Part shown: positions 16,272 through 25,427 of the stretch, in pieces
How the letters are laid out: each line of letters starts with the position of its first letter
Numbering within the stretch: the stretch's first letter is position 1
Source of the DNA: Streptomyces sp. ISL-98
Lineage (GTDB): Bacteria > Actinomycetota > Actinomycetes > Streptomycetales > Streptomycetaceae
DNA: 64,000 bases
Reading direction: 5' to 3'
Assembly: GCF_018614055.1 (NCBI RefSeq)
Contig: NZ_JAGGPB010000005.1
Location: forward strand, 322,202-386,201
Notes under the pieces: model-generated
Told to the model about the DNA's origin: nothing
Databases searched by the model: none
What the model saw: only the letters and a program-made list of their open reading frames with translations
Position numbers and translations under genes: made by a program

Positions 16272-18338
16272 GTGTCGGACAACGCAGCAGAGGTGACCGC
16301 CGCCGGAATCGCCCGGCTCGCGGGGGTCGGACGCGCCGCCGTCAGCAACTGGCGCCGTCGCCACCCCGACTTCCCCAGACCGGTCGGCGGCACCGAGACG
16401 AGTCCCTCGTTCGCCCTCTCCGAGGTCGAGCAGTGGCTGCGCGACCAGGGAAAGATTGCCGAGGTCCCGCTGCGCGAGCGCGTCTGGCAGCAGCTCGCCG
16501 GCCACCCGGCAGGTGCCGTCCCCGCCCTGATCCACACGGGCTGCGTGCTCCTCCTCGTACGCGACAGGCCCACCGCCTGGCTCCAACTGGCCGCCGTCTC
16601 CGACGAGAAGCTCGCACACCTGCTCCCGCCCGCCCTGGAGGAGATCCTCACCCCGCGCTTCGGCGCACACCGCGCCGTACCCACCCCGGGCACCCCCGAG
16701 CTGACCCCGTCCGTCCCCCTGCTGCGCGCGACCGCCGAACTCGCAGCCGGGATGGGCGGCGCGCGCCAGACGTACGAGTTCCTGCTCGGCCGTCACCTCG
16801 ACGCCAACCCGCGCCAGTACACGCTGACCCCGCCGGGCCCCGCCGCCCTGATGGCCGCCCTCGTCGGCAGCCCCCGCAGCGTTCTGGACCCGGCCTGCGG
16901 CACCGGCACCCTGCTCCGCGCCGTCGCGTCGCAGCCCCCTGCCGCCCCGGAAGGCCCCGCGGCCACCGCCCTGCACGGTCAGGAGGCCGACCCCGACCTG
17001 GCCGCCCTCACCGCCCTGCGGCTCGCCCTGCACGCCGAGAACGGCGCCGCCGAAGTACGCATCGCCGCCGACGACTCGCTGCGCGCCGACGCCTTCCCGC
17101 ACCTCGCCGCCGACGCCGTCCTCTGCCACCCGCCGTTCAACGAACGCAACTGGGGCCACGACGAGCTGGCGTACGACCCACGCTGGGAGTACGGCTTCCC
17201 GGCCCGTACGGAGTCCGAACTCGCCTGGGTCCAGCACGCACTCGCCCGGCTGCGCGACGGCGGCACAGCCGTCCTGTTGATGCCCCCCGCCGCCGCCTCC
17301 CGCCGCTCAGGCCGCCGCATCCGCGCCGACCTGCTCCGCCGGGGCGCCCTGCGCGCCGTCGTCGCCCTGCCGGCCGGCGCCGCGCCCCCGTACGGCATCC
17401 CGCTCCACCTGTGGGTGCTGCGCAAGCCCGCCGCCGACGGCCGGCCCGCCCACGAACTCCTCCTCGTGGACACCGCCGACCTCTCCGCCGCCGGCCGCGA
17501 CAAGCTCGACTGGCAGGCCCTGCACACCGCCGTCCTCGACACCTGGCAGGTCTTCGACCGCCGGGGCACGGTCGAGGAGCGCCCCGGTGTCAGCCGCGCC
17601 GTGTCCGTCATCGAGCTCCTCGACGACGACGTCGACCTCGCCCCCGCCCGCCACCTCCCGCCCCCCGCCGCGGGCGGCGGCGCCGCCGAACTCGCCGACG
17701 TACGGGAGCAGCTGGCCGACACGCTGCGGATGACCACCGAACTCACGCCCTCCACCGTCGAGTCCACGCAGCCCGTCCGCTGGCCCGCCACCACCGTCGG
17801 CGAACTCGCCAGGGCCGGGGCACTGGTCCTGCGCGCGGGCGGCGCGGGAGCCGCATCGGGAGAAACCGTCCTCACCGAACAGGACGTCCTCACCGGAAGC
17901 GCACCCTCCGGCACTCTCCCCGAAGGACCGGCGGAAGACCCCGTACTCGTCGAGGCGGGCGACATCGTCGTGCCCGTACTGGGCGGCGGCGCCGTCGTCC
18001 GTGTCGTCGACGAGGCGACGGCGGGCGCCGCCCTCGGCCGCAGCCTCCAGCTGCTCAGGCCGGACCCGGAGGCCCTGGACCCCTGGTTCCTCGCCGGGTT
18101 CCTGCGCGGCACCGCCAACAACCGGCAGGCCAGCAGCTATGCCTCCACCTCGACCCGGCTCGATGTACGCCGCCTCCAGCTGCCCCGGCTGCCCCTCGAA
18201 GACCAGCGGCTCTACGGCGAACGCTTCCGCACCCTCGCCGCCTTCGAGGACGCCCTGCGCTTGGCCGGGCGGCTCGGCGAGCAGCTGGTGCAGGGGCTTT
18301 ACGACGGGCTGACGGACGGGACCGTACGACCGGAATAA
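16272..18338 (+). CDS. HTH-HsdM-HsdS-like fusion protein with altered methylase motif
   Basis: 688 residues from GTG 16272, which has GAGGGGAG 7 nt upstream; ATG 16233 is the alternative. Residues about 10-60 form a helix-turn-helix (IARLAGVGRAAVSNWRRRH). Residues about 140-400 are an N6-adenine methylase fold: motif I VLDPACGTGTLL near residue 205, and WG-DELAYDPRWEYG as in HsdM. Motif IV reads HPPF (near 288) where active enzymes have NPPF/Y. Residues about 500-688 look like an HsdS target-recognition half (TRLDVRRLQLPRLPLEDQ, then a helical C-terminus). No restriction or specificity gene adjoins it. It may be an inactive methylase reused as a DNA-binding regulator; this is inference. Confidence 0.8.
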   Translation: MSDNAAEVTAAGIARLAGVGRAAVSNWRRRHPDFPRPVGGTETSPSFALSEVEQWLRDQGKIAEVPLRERVWQQLAGHPAGAVPALIHTGCVLLLVRDRPTAWLQLAAVSDEKLAHLLPPALEEILTPRFGAHRAVPTPGTPELTPSVPLLRATAELAAGMGGARQTYEFLLGRHLDANPRQYTLTPPGPAALMAALVGSPRSVLDPACGTGTLLRAVASQPPAAPEGPAATALHGQEADPDLAALTALRLALHAENGAAEVRIAADDSLRADAFPHLAADAVLCHPPFNERNWGHDELAYDPRWEYGFPARTESELAWVQHALARLRDGGTAVLLMPPAAASRRSGRRIRADLLRRGALRAVVALPAGAAPPYGIPLHLWVLRKPAADGRPAHELLLVDTADLSAAGRDKLDWQALHTAVLDTWQVFDRRGTVEERPGVSRAVSVIELLDDDVDLAPARHLPPPAAGGGAAELADVREQLADTLRMTTELTPSTVESTQPVRWPATTVGELARAGALVLRAGGAGAASGETVLTEQDVLTGSAPSGTLPEGPAEDPVLVEAGDIVVPVLGGGAVVRVVDEATAGAALGRSLQLLRPDPEALDPWFLAGFLRGTANNRQASSYASTSTRLDVRRLQLPRLPLEDQRLYGERFRTLAAFEDALRLAGRLGEQLVQGLYDGLTDGTVRPE

Positions 18339-18522
18339 GCCGGGGAACGAGGGGCCCGGGGAGGGAGGGTGAGCCCGGGGTGAGGTGCGCCACACCGGAT
18401 CCGTACAACCCGGAGACCGTTGTCGGTGTCGGTGTATACGCTCGAAGCGCGTACCCCCACGACGCGCGTTGTCCCCGTGCACGTCCCCATGTGCGGGTCC
18501 CACCGGCTTTTCAGGAGCAGCC

Positions 18523-19113
18523 ATGCACGGCTCCGGCAGCGCGCCGCCCGTTCGTAGCGACGGCGTCGTCATCACCATGCGTGTGCTGTTCGCGGTCGGC
18601 GCCGTATTCAGCTGCGGCTTGCTCGCGTGCGTGCCGCTGTTCCGTATCGCCATCCTGCGCGGGCGATGGTTCGACTGGGCCGTCGCCTGGCTGAGCCTGC
18701 CGGTCGCGATCGCGGGCTTCGCCGTCGTCGGCACGCTGCCCGAGGGCGACGCCAGGACCGACATCGCACTGGCCTGCATCCTGCTCCTCGGAGCCGCGAG
18801 CGCCGGGTATTTCCTGACGTTCGACATCCGGTACTACGCACGGCTCCGGGCCACGGCCGCCCCGTACACGCCCCTCGCCCCGCGCGCCCCCTACGGGCCG
18901 TACGCCGCCCCGGCGGCCGCCCCGGCGGCCGCCCCGCCGCACTACGGCTACCCGAACCCGTATGCCAACACCCCGGCGACCAATCCGGCCCCGGTGCAGC
19001 AGCCTCAGCCCCCACAGCAGCAACCGCCCCACCGCATGGACCAGGTCCGCGCCGAGCTCGACGAACTGAGCGACCTCCTGCGCAAGGACCAGCGGGGTGA
19101 CCAGGACCGGTGA
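18523..19113 (+). CDS. Small membrane protein, Pro/Ala/Gln-rich tail
   Basis: 196 residues. Three to four hydrophobic helices occupy about residues 13-105 (MRVLFAVGAVFSCGLLACVPL, AVAWLSLPVAIAGFAVVG, IALACILLLGAASAGYF). A cytoplasmic tail follows with AAPAAAPAAAPPHYGYPNP and poly-Gln/Pro, and a short C-terminal helix RAELDELSDLLRKDQ. The start ATG 18523 has AGGAG 6 nt upstream. The stop overlaps the GTG of the kinase gene (GTGA), so the two are co-translated and may work together, for example as anchor and kinase. I do not recognise the family. Confidence 0.8.
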   Translation: MHGSGSAPPVRSDGVVITMRVLFAVGAVFSCGLLACVPLFRIAILRGRWFDWAVAWLSLPVAIAGFAVVGTLPEGDARTDIALACILLLGAASAGYFLTFDIRYYARLRATAAPYTPLAPRAPYGPYAAPAAAPAAAPPHYGYPNPYANTPATNPAPVQQPQPPQQQPPHRMDQVRAELDELSDLLRKDQRGDQDR

Positions 19114-20657
19114 ACGGACGGATCATCGCCGGGCGTTACGAGCTGGCCACCGTCATCGGGCAGGGCGGCATGGGCCAGGTCTGGAACGCGTACGACCAGC
19201 GCCTCGACCGCCGCGTGGCCGTGAAACTGCTGCGCCCCGACCGCATGGCCGCCGCCACCGCCGCAGAGGACATGCGCCGCCGCTTCGTGCGCGAGTGCCG
19301 CGTCACCGCCCAGGTCGACCACCCCGGTCTCGTCACCGTCCACGACGCGGGCAGCGACGACGACGACCTCTACCTCGTCATGCAGTACGTCAAGGGCGCC
19401 GACCTCGCGGACCACCTCGCCGAGCACGACCCGTACCCCTGGCCGTGGGCCGTCTCCGTGGCCGCTCAGCTCTGCGCCGTGCTCTCCGCCGTACACGCCG
19501 TGCCGATCGTCCACCGCGACCTCAAGCCGCGGAACGTCATGGTCAAGCCCGACGGCACCGTCACCGTCCTCGACCTCGGCGTCGCCTCCGTACTCGACAC
19601 CGACACCACCCGCCTCACCCACACCGGTTCGCCCATCGGAAGCCCCGCCTACATGGCGCCCGAGCAGGCGATGGGCGGCGCGGTCGGCCCGTACACCGAC
19701 CTCTACGCACTCGGCGTCCTCCTGCACGAACTCCTCAGCGGCAATGTCCCCTTCGCCGGATCCACCGTCCTGGGCGTCCTCCACCGCCACCTGTACGAGC
19801 CGCCCCTCCCGGTGCGCCAGCTCCGCCAGGACATCCCCGAGCCGCTCGAAGCGCTCGTCCTGCGGCTGCTCGCCAAGGACCCCCAGCACCGCCCGTCCTC
19901 GGCCCAGGAGGTCTACGAGGCTCTGGTCCCGCTGCTGCCGGCGCACGGCGGTGTGCCGTCGGGCCCGCTCGACCCGACCCGCCCCTTCCTGCGCCCGCAC
20001 GCCCCCTGGCCCGACCGCGCCGCCACCCCGCCCGTCGCCCAGCCGACGACGCCCGCCGCCGCGCAGCCGGACGTCGCGAGCGCCGTCGACGAGGTCAAGC
20101 AACTCCTCGGCGAAGGGCGCATCACCCAGGCCGTCGACATCCTCGGTGGCATCCTCCCCGCGGCCGCCGCGCAGCACGGCGAGCGCTCCCCGGTCGTCCG
20201 CATCCTGCGCAAGCAGTACGCGGCGACGCTGCTGGACGACGGGCAGTACCGCCGCGCCCTGCCCGAGCTGCGCCGCCTCGCCGACGACCGTGCGGCCGAG
20301 TCCGGCCTGGCCGACCCGCAGGCGCTCCAGTTCCGTTACGACGCGGCGCAGTGCCTGGAGCAGCTCGGCGAACCGGCCGCGGCGCTCGCCGAGTACCGCG
20401 GCCTGCTCCCGTACTACGAGAACCAGTACGGGCAGGGGGCAGCCGCCTCGTCCGCCACGGCCGACGCCACCGCCCGCGCCTTCGACATCCGGCACCGCAT
20501 AGCGAACCTGCTGCTCGCGATGGGCGACCATGCCGCGGCGCACGGCCAGTTGCAGGGCCTGCTGTACGACGCCGAGCGCGCGTACGGGGCGTACCACCCG
20601 CTGCCGGCCGAGGTGCGCCGCGCCCTCGACCGGCACCAGCGGATGCGGGGCGCCTGA
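19110..20657 (+). CDS. Ser/Thr protein kinase (Hanks type) with TPR-like C-terminus
   Basis: 515 residues, with no membrane segment. The kinase domain (about 8-265) has the Gly loop GQGGMGQVW, VK Lys in VAVKLL, catalytic HRDLKPRN near residue 138 and APE in YMAPEQ. The metal-binding triplet is DLG instead of DFG, which is tolerated in active kinases. Residues about 320-515 are Ala/Leu-rich helical pairs (EVKQLLGEGRITQAVDILGG, YRRALPELRRLADDRAAESG) resembling TPRs. The GTG start at 19110 overlaps the stop of the membrane protein gene. Most Streptomyces kinases of this class signal in development or metabolism; the target here is unknown. Confidence 0.9.
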   Translation: MNGRIIAGRYELATVIGQGGMGQVWNAYDQRLDRRVAVKLLRPDRMAAATAAEDMRRRFVRECRVTAQVDHPGLVTVHDAGSDDDDLYLVMQYVKGADLADHLAEHDPYPWPWAVSVAAQLCAVLSAVHAVPIVHRDLKPRNVMVKPDGTVTVLDLGVASVLDTDTTRLTHTGSPIGSPAYMAPEQAMGGAVGPYTDLYALGVLLHELLSGNVPFAGSTVLGVLHRHLYEPPLPVRQLRQDIPEPLEALVLRLLAKDPQHRPSSAQEVYEALVPLLPAHGGVPSGPLDPTRPFLRPHAPWPDRAATPPVAQPTTPAAAQPDVASAVDEVKQLLGEGRITQAVDILGGILPAAAAQHGERSPVVRILRKQYAATLLDDGQYRRALPELRRLADDRAAESGLADPQALQFRYDAAQCLEQLGEPAAALAEYRGLLPYYENQYGQGAAASSATADATARAFDIRHRIANLLLAMGDHAAAHGQLQGLLYDAERAYGAYHPLPAEVRRALDRHQRMRGA

Positions 20658-20766
20658 CACGGGCCGCCTGACACGCCGCCTGGTGCGGGGCGCCTGATAC
20701 GGGGCGCCTGATACGGGCTGCCCGTAGCGGCGCCCGATACAGGGCGGCAGCGGCGCCCGATACAGG
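20647..20766 (+). repeat. Degenerate 14-bp tandem repeat array after the kinase gene
   Basis: About eight head-to-tail copies of a 14-bp unit (consensus GGGGCGCCTGATAC) fill the space to the next convergent gene. Copies at 20687-20700 and 20701-20714 are identical. The first unit contains the kinase stop codon. Adjacent to the right, GGCGCCCGATACAGG recurs twice. Confidence 0.85.
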
Positions 20767-20776
20767 TGCCGGGTGG

Positions 20777-21679
20777 TCAGCGCGCCCGCAGGAACGCGGA
20801 CGTGGCCACCCGGCCCACCATCTGGAGCCGGCTGTCGCCGCCCGCCAGGTGCTTGTCCAGGGCGTCCTTCACCCCGGGCCAGCGCCCGTCGCCGTAGTCG
20901 TCGAGGACCACGATTCCGCCCTGCGCGGCGATCAGCTCGACCCACTCCAGGTCGGCGCGCACGCCCTCGAATGAGTGGTCCCCGTCCACCACGATCACGC
21001 CGTACTTCCGGTCGGAGATCTCCGCCCGTACGTCGGGATCGCCGGAGAAGCCCTGCCTGATGCGCGCCTCGACGCCCGGACGGCCGCCGCCGAGCGCCAG
21101 GTTGGCCCGTACGACGTCCTCGCGGACGGGAGTGCCCGTCGGCTCCTCGTAGTCCGATGTGCCCGGCTGGAGCTGGGAGCCGGCCAGCGGGTCCACGATC
21201 GTCAGCGTCGCCTCGATGCCCGTGCGGTGCAGCATGCGCATCAGGGCGGCCGCGAACAGGCCGTGCAGCGTGCCGATTTCGAGGACTTCGAGATCGTTGC
21301 CGTTGCGCGGCGCCAGCAGCGGGATGGTGGCGAGCTTGCCGCACACATTGGACGTGCCACCTGCCATGCGGCCCACGCCGAGCGCCTCGATGGCGACCAC
21401 ATTGCGGTAGGCGACGGTGACATTGCGGCGGGCGCGCTCACTCTCGTCCGTCGCGGCCCCGACCTCGCTCACGAGCGTGCTGATCTGGTCGGGTGTCGGC
21501 ATGCGGTGCTGGCCGCGCCCGGTGCGGTCGAGCAGCATGCTGATGCCGTGCTGCCTGCGCCGGAGCTCGGTGACTTCCTTGCGGAGTCCGGCGGTGCTGC
21601 GTTGGATGCGCTGGTCGACGAGCGCGGCGACAGGGCGCAGGGCCCACTTCGTCAGCCGGTTGCTCAGCAGAGATGGCAT
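20777..21679 (-). CDS. Class I SAM-dependent methyltransferase (Methyltransf_24 type)
   Basis: 300 residues. The N-terminal 90 residues are helical, with a coiled-coil-like stretch (LRKEVTELRRRQHGISMLLDR). The Rossmann methyltransferase domain begins near residue 120 with LEVLEIGTLHGLFAAALM (motif I), then TLTIVDPLAGSQ, VIVVDGDHSFEGVRADLEW and GGIVVLDDYGDG. The VDGDHSYEGV/LDDY signature is typical of O-methyltransferases that modify sugars or surface glycans. It lies 63 nt downstream of the YfhO-like gene on the same strand, so it may modify the glycan made by the 21.7-25.9 kb cluster. ATG 21679. Confidence 0.85.
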   Translation of the reverse strand: MPSLLSNRLTKWALRPVAALVDQRIQRSTAGLRKEVTELRRRQHGISMLLDRTGRGQHRMPTPDQISTLVSEVGAATDESERARRNVTVAYRNVVAIEALGVGRMAGGTSNVCGKLATIPLLAPRNGNDLEVLEIGTLHGLFAAALMRMLHRTGIEATLTIVDPLAGSQLQPGTSDYEEPTGTPVREDVVRANLALGGGRPGVEARIRQGFSGDPDVRAEISDRKYGVIVVDGDHSFEGVRADLEWVELIAAQGGIVVLDDYGDGRWPGVKDALDKHLAGGDSRLQMVGRVATSAFLRAR

Positions 21680-21742
21680 GCGGATTCGCCTCTGGCTTCG
21701 GTCCTGTGGGTGGGGGGCAGGTGCCCGACCGTATGCCTGGGC

Positions 21743-24244
21743 TCATGCCGCGTGGGCCACGGGCCGATGGTCCTGGGGTGAAGTCTTCATGGCGCTCCTG
21801 CGGCGGTCCTGAAACCGTGGAACGGCGGCCACCATCAGGAGCAGGAGCAGCGAAAGACCGCCCACGAGCACGCCGATGCGAAGGCCCGGCGGGCTGAATT
21901 CACACACAAGGGTGACTGCCCGGCCGTCACCCTCCAGGGGGACGGCGACCAGGCCCAGGTAGGAGCCGGCGGGGCGGGCCTTTCCGCCGTCGGTGGCGCA
22001 GCTCCAGCCCGCGATGCGGGGCATGGCGAAGACGGCCGTTCCCCTCGTGCCCGGCGGGACGACCGCCCGTACGCCGCTGTCCGTGACGTGCACAGCGGTC
22101 GCGCCGCCCGCCCTGAGGCCGTCCACGGCGTCGGCCAGCCGGTCCCGGTCCAGGCAGCCGACGCTCAGGCGGGGGAGCCCGGTTGTCGGGCCTCCCTTGA
22201 GGGCGATCGAGACGCGGCCGTCGGCCGGTACGGTGCCCAGCGGCTGCACGGCCGCACGCCGCGCGGGGAGCCCGCCGCGTATGTCGGCCTCTGTACCGCC
22301 GCCTTGGAGGCGTGCTGTACCGAAGAAATCGGGTGCCCAGAGGAAGACTTCGCTGCCGGCCGGACAGGTGGCGGTCAGCGTCCCCGGCGACCGCAGTGCT
22401 GTGGCCGGGAGCGTATAGACGGACGCGCCCAGCAGCTTCTCCTGGTTACGGAAGGGCGAGACGCCGAAGCGCGGCTCCGTAGCGGGTGGGCGCACAGTGA
22501 CCAGCTGCGGCACGGCGGCCCGCGTGACCGTCACCTTGCGGTCGTCCGGCCGCGCCCAGCGCTGGTGCTGATCGCGCGGCATGTGCACGCGAGCGCCGAC
22601 GGAGAACAGGGCGTCCGTCACGGGACTGTCGACGCCCTGTACGGACCGGCCGTTGGACGTCCAGCCGGTGCCGAGCGCGGCCAGCGTGCGGGTGAGGACG
22701 TCGGGGGTGTGGCTGCTGTAGTACGACGCGCCCTGGCCGCCGACGGTCAGCGGGTCGTTGGCCGTGGTCTGTTCACGCCCCGGTTCCGTACGGAAGGCCG
22801 GCCACCCGTCCGCTTCTGCCACCGCGTCGGCCTGCGCCTCCTGCCGCGCGCCCCACGGCGCGTAGTCGTCGAGCCTGTTGAGGCGCTGCCGGTCGGCGTG
22901 AGCGGTGGTCACGGCGGCCTGCCCGACCTGCGCGCAGATCAGCAGCAGTGCGGCGGCCACGCCGAGCACCCGGCCCCGCCGGGCCAGCACCACCCCGCCC
23001 ACCGCCGCTGCCACCCCGGCCGCGAAGAGCGGGTACGTCCAGGCGGTGATCCGGGGGCTTGTCACCGCGCCCAGGGCCATGAGCACGACCACGGCCGTCC
23101 CGCCGAGCAGCGCGCGCCGCCCCGGCCAGCCGTACGAGACCGAAAGCCAGGCCGCGATCACCAGGATCCCGCTGAGGACGAACGTCTGCCGGTAGGGGCT
23201 GCCGTTGGGCGTCGCGAAGACGTGCCACACCAGATGCGTCGGCCCCCACTGCATCGACAACGCAACCGCGACGGCCAGCAGGGTCCAGCCGACCCGCTCG
23301 CGCCGCCGCGCCGCCCGGTTGAACAGCAGCGTGCAGGCGAGCAACAGCGCGCCGGTGCCGACGAAGACGGCAGGCGTGAAGAAGCTGTACGTCGCCGGGA
23401 GAGCGCGGGCGAACACATCGCCCCACCCGGCGGGCGCGAAGTCCTTCGTCCAGCCGGGGTAGGCGTGCTTCGCCCCGAGGAAGACGACGGCCAGGACGGG
23501 GGCCGCGAGACCGATGCCGAGCAGCGTGGTGAGGGCGGCACGCAGCAGCGCCCGAACCCGTGCCCGTACGACAGGCTCCTCGGTCAGCAGCCGGAGCAGC
23601 AGAACGAGACCGGCCCCGAGGGTCGCCATGTACGCCGTGTAGAAGTTCGCGGTCCATGCGACGGCCACGACCACCGGACCCAGGACGCGATGGCTGCCCG
23701 TACGCGCCCACTCGCCCACCAGGCACAGCAGCGGGAAGGCGATCAGGCCGTCCATCCACATCGGGTTGTAGACGGCCTCGGTGACCGCCCATCCGCACAG
23801 CGCGTACGAGGACCCGAGCACCGCCGCGGCCCACCACCGGCTGCCGCCTTCGCGCAGGGCGAGCAGCAGGAGTGTCATGGCGGCGGCGGCCGCGGCCATC
23901 TTGAGCACCGTGACGACGTACACAGCGAGGTCGATCTCGTCGCGCGGGAAGAGTCCGACGAGCAGTGCGAAGGGACTGCTGACGTACGTGCCGATGTCGG
24001 GCAGGAAGCTCGTGCCGTACCCGGACTGCCAGTTGACCAGCACCCCGCCGTCCGCCCGCCCGTGCAGAAGGTCCCACAGACGGGCGTGGTACGGCACGAA
24101 CTGGTTGCCGAGGTCGTTCACGCTGCGGGTGCGCGGGCCGAAGGGGTGGCTACGGGCGAGGGCGTCACCCGCGCACACGGCCACGGCGGTGATCAGCGCG
24201 GAGAGCGCCATGGCGCGGCCTCTGACCGAATCCGTAGTCGACAT
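21743..24244 (-). CDS. YfhO-like GT-C-fold membrane glycosyltransferase
   Basis: 833 residues from ATG 24244 (MSTTDSVRG); in-frame ATG 24268 and GTG 24313 are alternatives and none has a clear ribosome-binding site. It has about 13 membrane helices up to residue 480, then a large extracytoplasmic domain, and a final TM near the C-terminus (LRIGVLVGGLSLLLLLMVAAV). The motif NDLGNQFVPYHARLW after TM1 and the loop with NWQSGYGTSF match YfhO proteins, where an acidic residue in the first loop is catalytic in GT-C enzymes. Bacillus YfhO works with a CsbB-type glycosyltransferase and a GtcA flippase to glycosylate teichoic acid. Both partners are encoded divergently at 24456-25873. Confidence 0.85.
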   Translation of the reverse strand: MSTTDSVRGRAMALSALITAVAVCAGDALARSHPFGPRTRSVNDLGNQFVPYHARLWDLLHGRADGGVLVNWQSGYGTSFLPDIGTYVSSPFALLVGLFPRDEIDLAVYVVTVLKMAAAAAAMTLLLLALREGGSRWWAAAVLGSSYALCGWAVTEAVYNPMWMDGLIAFPLLCLVGEWARTGSHRVLGPVVVAVAWTANFYTAYMATLGAGLVLLLRLLTEEPVVRARVRALLRAALTTLLGIGLAAPVLAVVFLGAKHAYPGWTKDFAPAGWGDVFARALPATYSFFTPAVFVGTGALLLACTLLFNRAARRRERVGWTLLAVAVALSMQWGPTHLVWHVFATPNGSPYRQTFVLSGILVIAAWLSVSYGWPGRRALLGGTAVVVLMALGAVTSPRITAWTYPLFAAGVAAAVGGVVLARRGRVLGVAAALLLICAQVGQAAVTTAHADRQRLNRLDDYAPWGARQEAQADAVAEADGWPAFRTEPGREQTTANDPLTVGGQGASYYSSHTPDVLTRTLAALGTGWTSNGRSVQGVDSPVTDALFSVGARVHMPRDQHQRWARPDDRKVTVTRAAVPQLVTVRPPATEPRFGVSPFRNQEKLLGASVYTLPATALRSPGTLTATCPAGSEVFLWAPDFFGTARLQGGGTEADIRGGLPARRAAVQPLGTVPADGRVSIALKGGPTTGLPRLSVGCLDRDRLADAVDGLRAGGATAVHVTDSGVRAVVPPGTRGTAVFAMPRIAGWSCATDGGKARPAGSYLGLVAVPLEGDGRAVTLVCEFSPPGLRIGVLVGGLSLLLLLMVAAVPRFQDRRRSAMKTSPQDHRPVAHAA

Positions 24245-24455
24245 AATGATCGTTCTACTGTGTGTCATACCGAATAAGCCAGCATGTGAAGGCAAAAGAG
24301 ATGTCAATGGCACTGGCTCCGGCTAAAAGCGGTCATAATCTGGCGAGTTCACTTATTGGATGCCCCAGCGTCACGTGGAGCGTCGACCTCCGTCATATCC
24401 GGGGGCTGTTCTTCGCTGACCGCCTGCCTCAACCGAGTGCCCACCGGGGAGAGCC

Positions 24456-25427
24456 GTGCTCATCTCAATTGTTGTGCCGTGCTTCAACGAAGAGGAGATC
24501 ATCGGCCGCTTCCACCAGCGCGTGGCCGAGGAGCTCGGCAGCCTCGGCCACCCCGTCGAACTGGTCTATGTCGACGACGGAAGCAGCGACCGTACGCTCG
24601 CGATCCTCCAGGAGATCGCGGAATCGGGTCCGCGTACACGCTATGTCTCCTTCAGCCGGAACTTCGGCAAGGAGGCGGCGATGCTGGCAGGCCTGCGCAA
24701 CGCGTCCGGCGACGCCGTCGTCATCATGGACGCCGACCTCCAGCACCCGCCGGAGCTGGTCCACCGCATGGTGGCACTGCACGAGCAGGGCTTCGACCAG
24801 GTCATTGCCCGGCGCACCAGGAAGGGCGACAGAGTCACGCGTACGCTTGCCGCCCGTGCGTACTACCGGCTCATCAACCGCCTGGTCGACGTCGAGCTCG
24901 TCGACGGCGTCGGCGACTTCCGCATGCTGTCGCGCCGCAGCGTCGACGCCGTACTCGAACTCACCGAGTACAACCGCTTCTCCAAAGGCCTGTTCGCCTG
25001 GGTCGGATTCTCCAAGGTCACCTTCGAGTGCGAGAATGCCGTCCGCGAGGAGGGCAGCACGAAATGGAGCTTCTCGAAGCTGCTCAACTACGGGCTCGAC
25101 GGCCTTCTCTCATTCAATGACAAGCCGCTGCGGGCCGCGCTCTATCTCGGCCTGCTGCTGCTCGCCGTCGCAATGGCGTATTCGGCGTGGATTGTCGGTG
25201 ACGCCGTCGTGAACGGAGTGGAAACCCCGGGATATGTGACGCTGCTCGTCGCCCTCACCGCGCTCGCCGGAGTACAGATGATGATGATCGGCGTCGTGGG
25301 CGAATACGTCGGCCGCATCTATTACGAGGTGAAAAGGCGCCCGCACTTCCTGGTGCAGGCGACGAATGTGGAGACAGCGGCCGCCGCGACCCAGCAGCGG
25401 CAGGGCAGGGAGCTCGTCCGCCGATGA
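24456..25427 (+). CDS. Polyprenyl-phosphate glycosyltransferase, GtrB/CsbB-like (GT2)
   Basis: 323 residues. The GT2 domain begins at the N-terminus: ISIVVPCFNEEEIIGRF, VYVDDGSSD, FSRNFGKEAAMLAGL and the DXD-like MDADLQHPPEL. It is followed by VDGVGDFRMLSR and FSKGLFAWVGF as in DPM1/GtrB. Two C-terminal membrane helices (about 230-290) end it: AALYLGLLLLAVAMAYSAW and TLLVALTALAGVQMMMIGVVG. The family transfers a sugar from a nucleotide sugar to undecaprenyl phosphate on the cytoplasmic side. GTG start 24456 with GGGGAG upstream. It overlaps gtrA by ATGA and diverges from the YfhO-like gene. Confidence 0.92.
   Translation: MLISIVVPCFNEEEIIGRFHQRVAEELGSLGHPVELVYVDDGSSDRTLAILQEIAESGPRTRYVSFSRNFGKEAAMLAGLRNASGDAVVIMDADLQHPPELVHRMVALHEQGFDQVIARRTRKGDRVTRTLAARAYYRLINRLVDVELVDGVGDFRMLSRRSVDAVLELTEYNRFSKGLFAWVGFSKVTFECENAVREEGSTKWSFSKLLNYGLDGLLSFNDKPLRAALYLGLLLLAVAMAYSAWIVGDAVVNGVETPGYVTLLVALTALAGVQMMMIGVVGEYVGRIYYEVKRRPHFLVQATNVETAAAATQQRQGRELVRR

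Noticed and set aside
16079..18694. 871-codon open frame on the plus strand
   Set aside because: It is a shifted frame of the HsdM-like and neighbouring genes, Arg/Pro-rich, without ribosome site or motifs.
19110..20657. Pgl or BREX phage-defence system around the kinase and HsdM-like genes
   Set aside because: No pglY or pglZ-like genes, and the methylase motif is changed. Only a loose resemblance remains, so I do not claim a defence system.
22088..24277. 729-codon plus-strand frame
   Set aside because: Antisense of the YfhO-like gene, low complexity, no motif.
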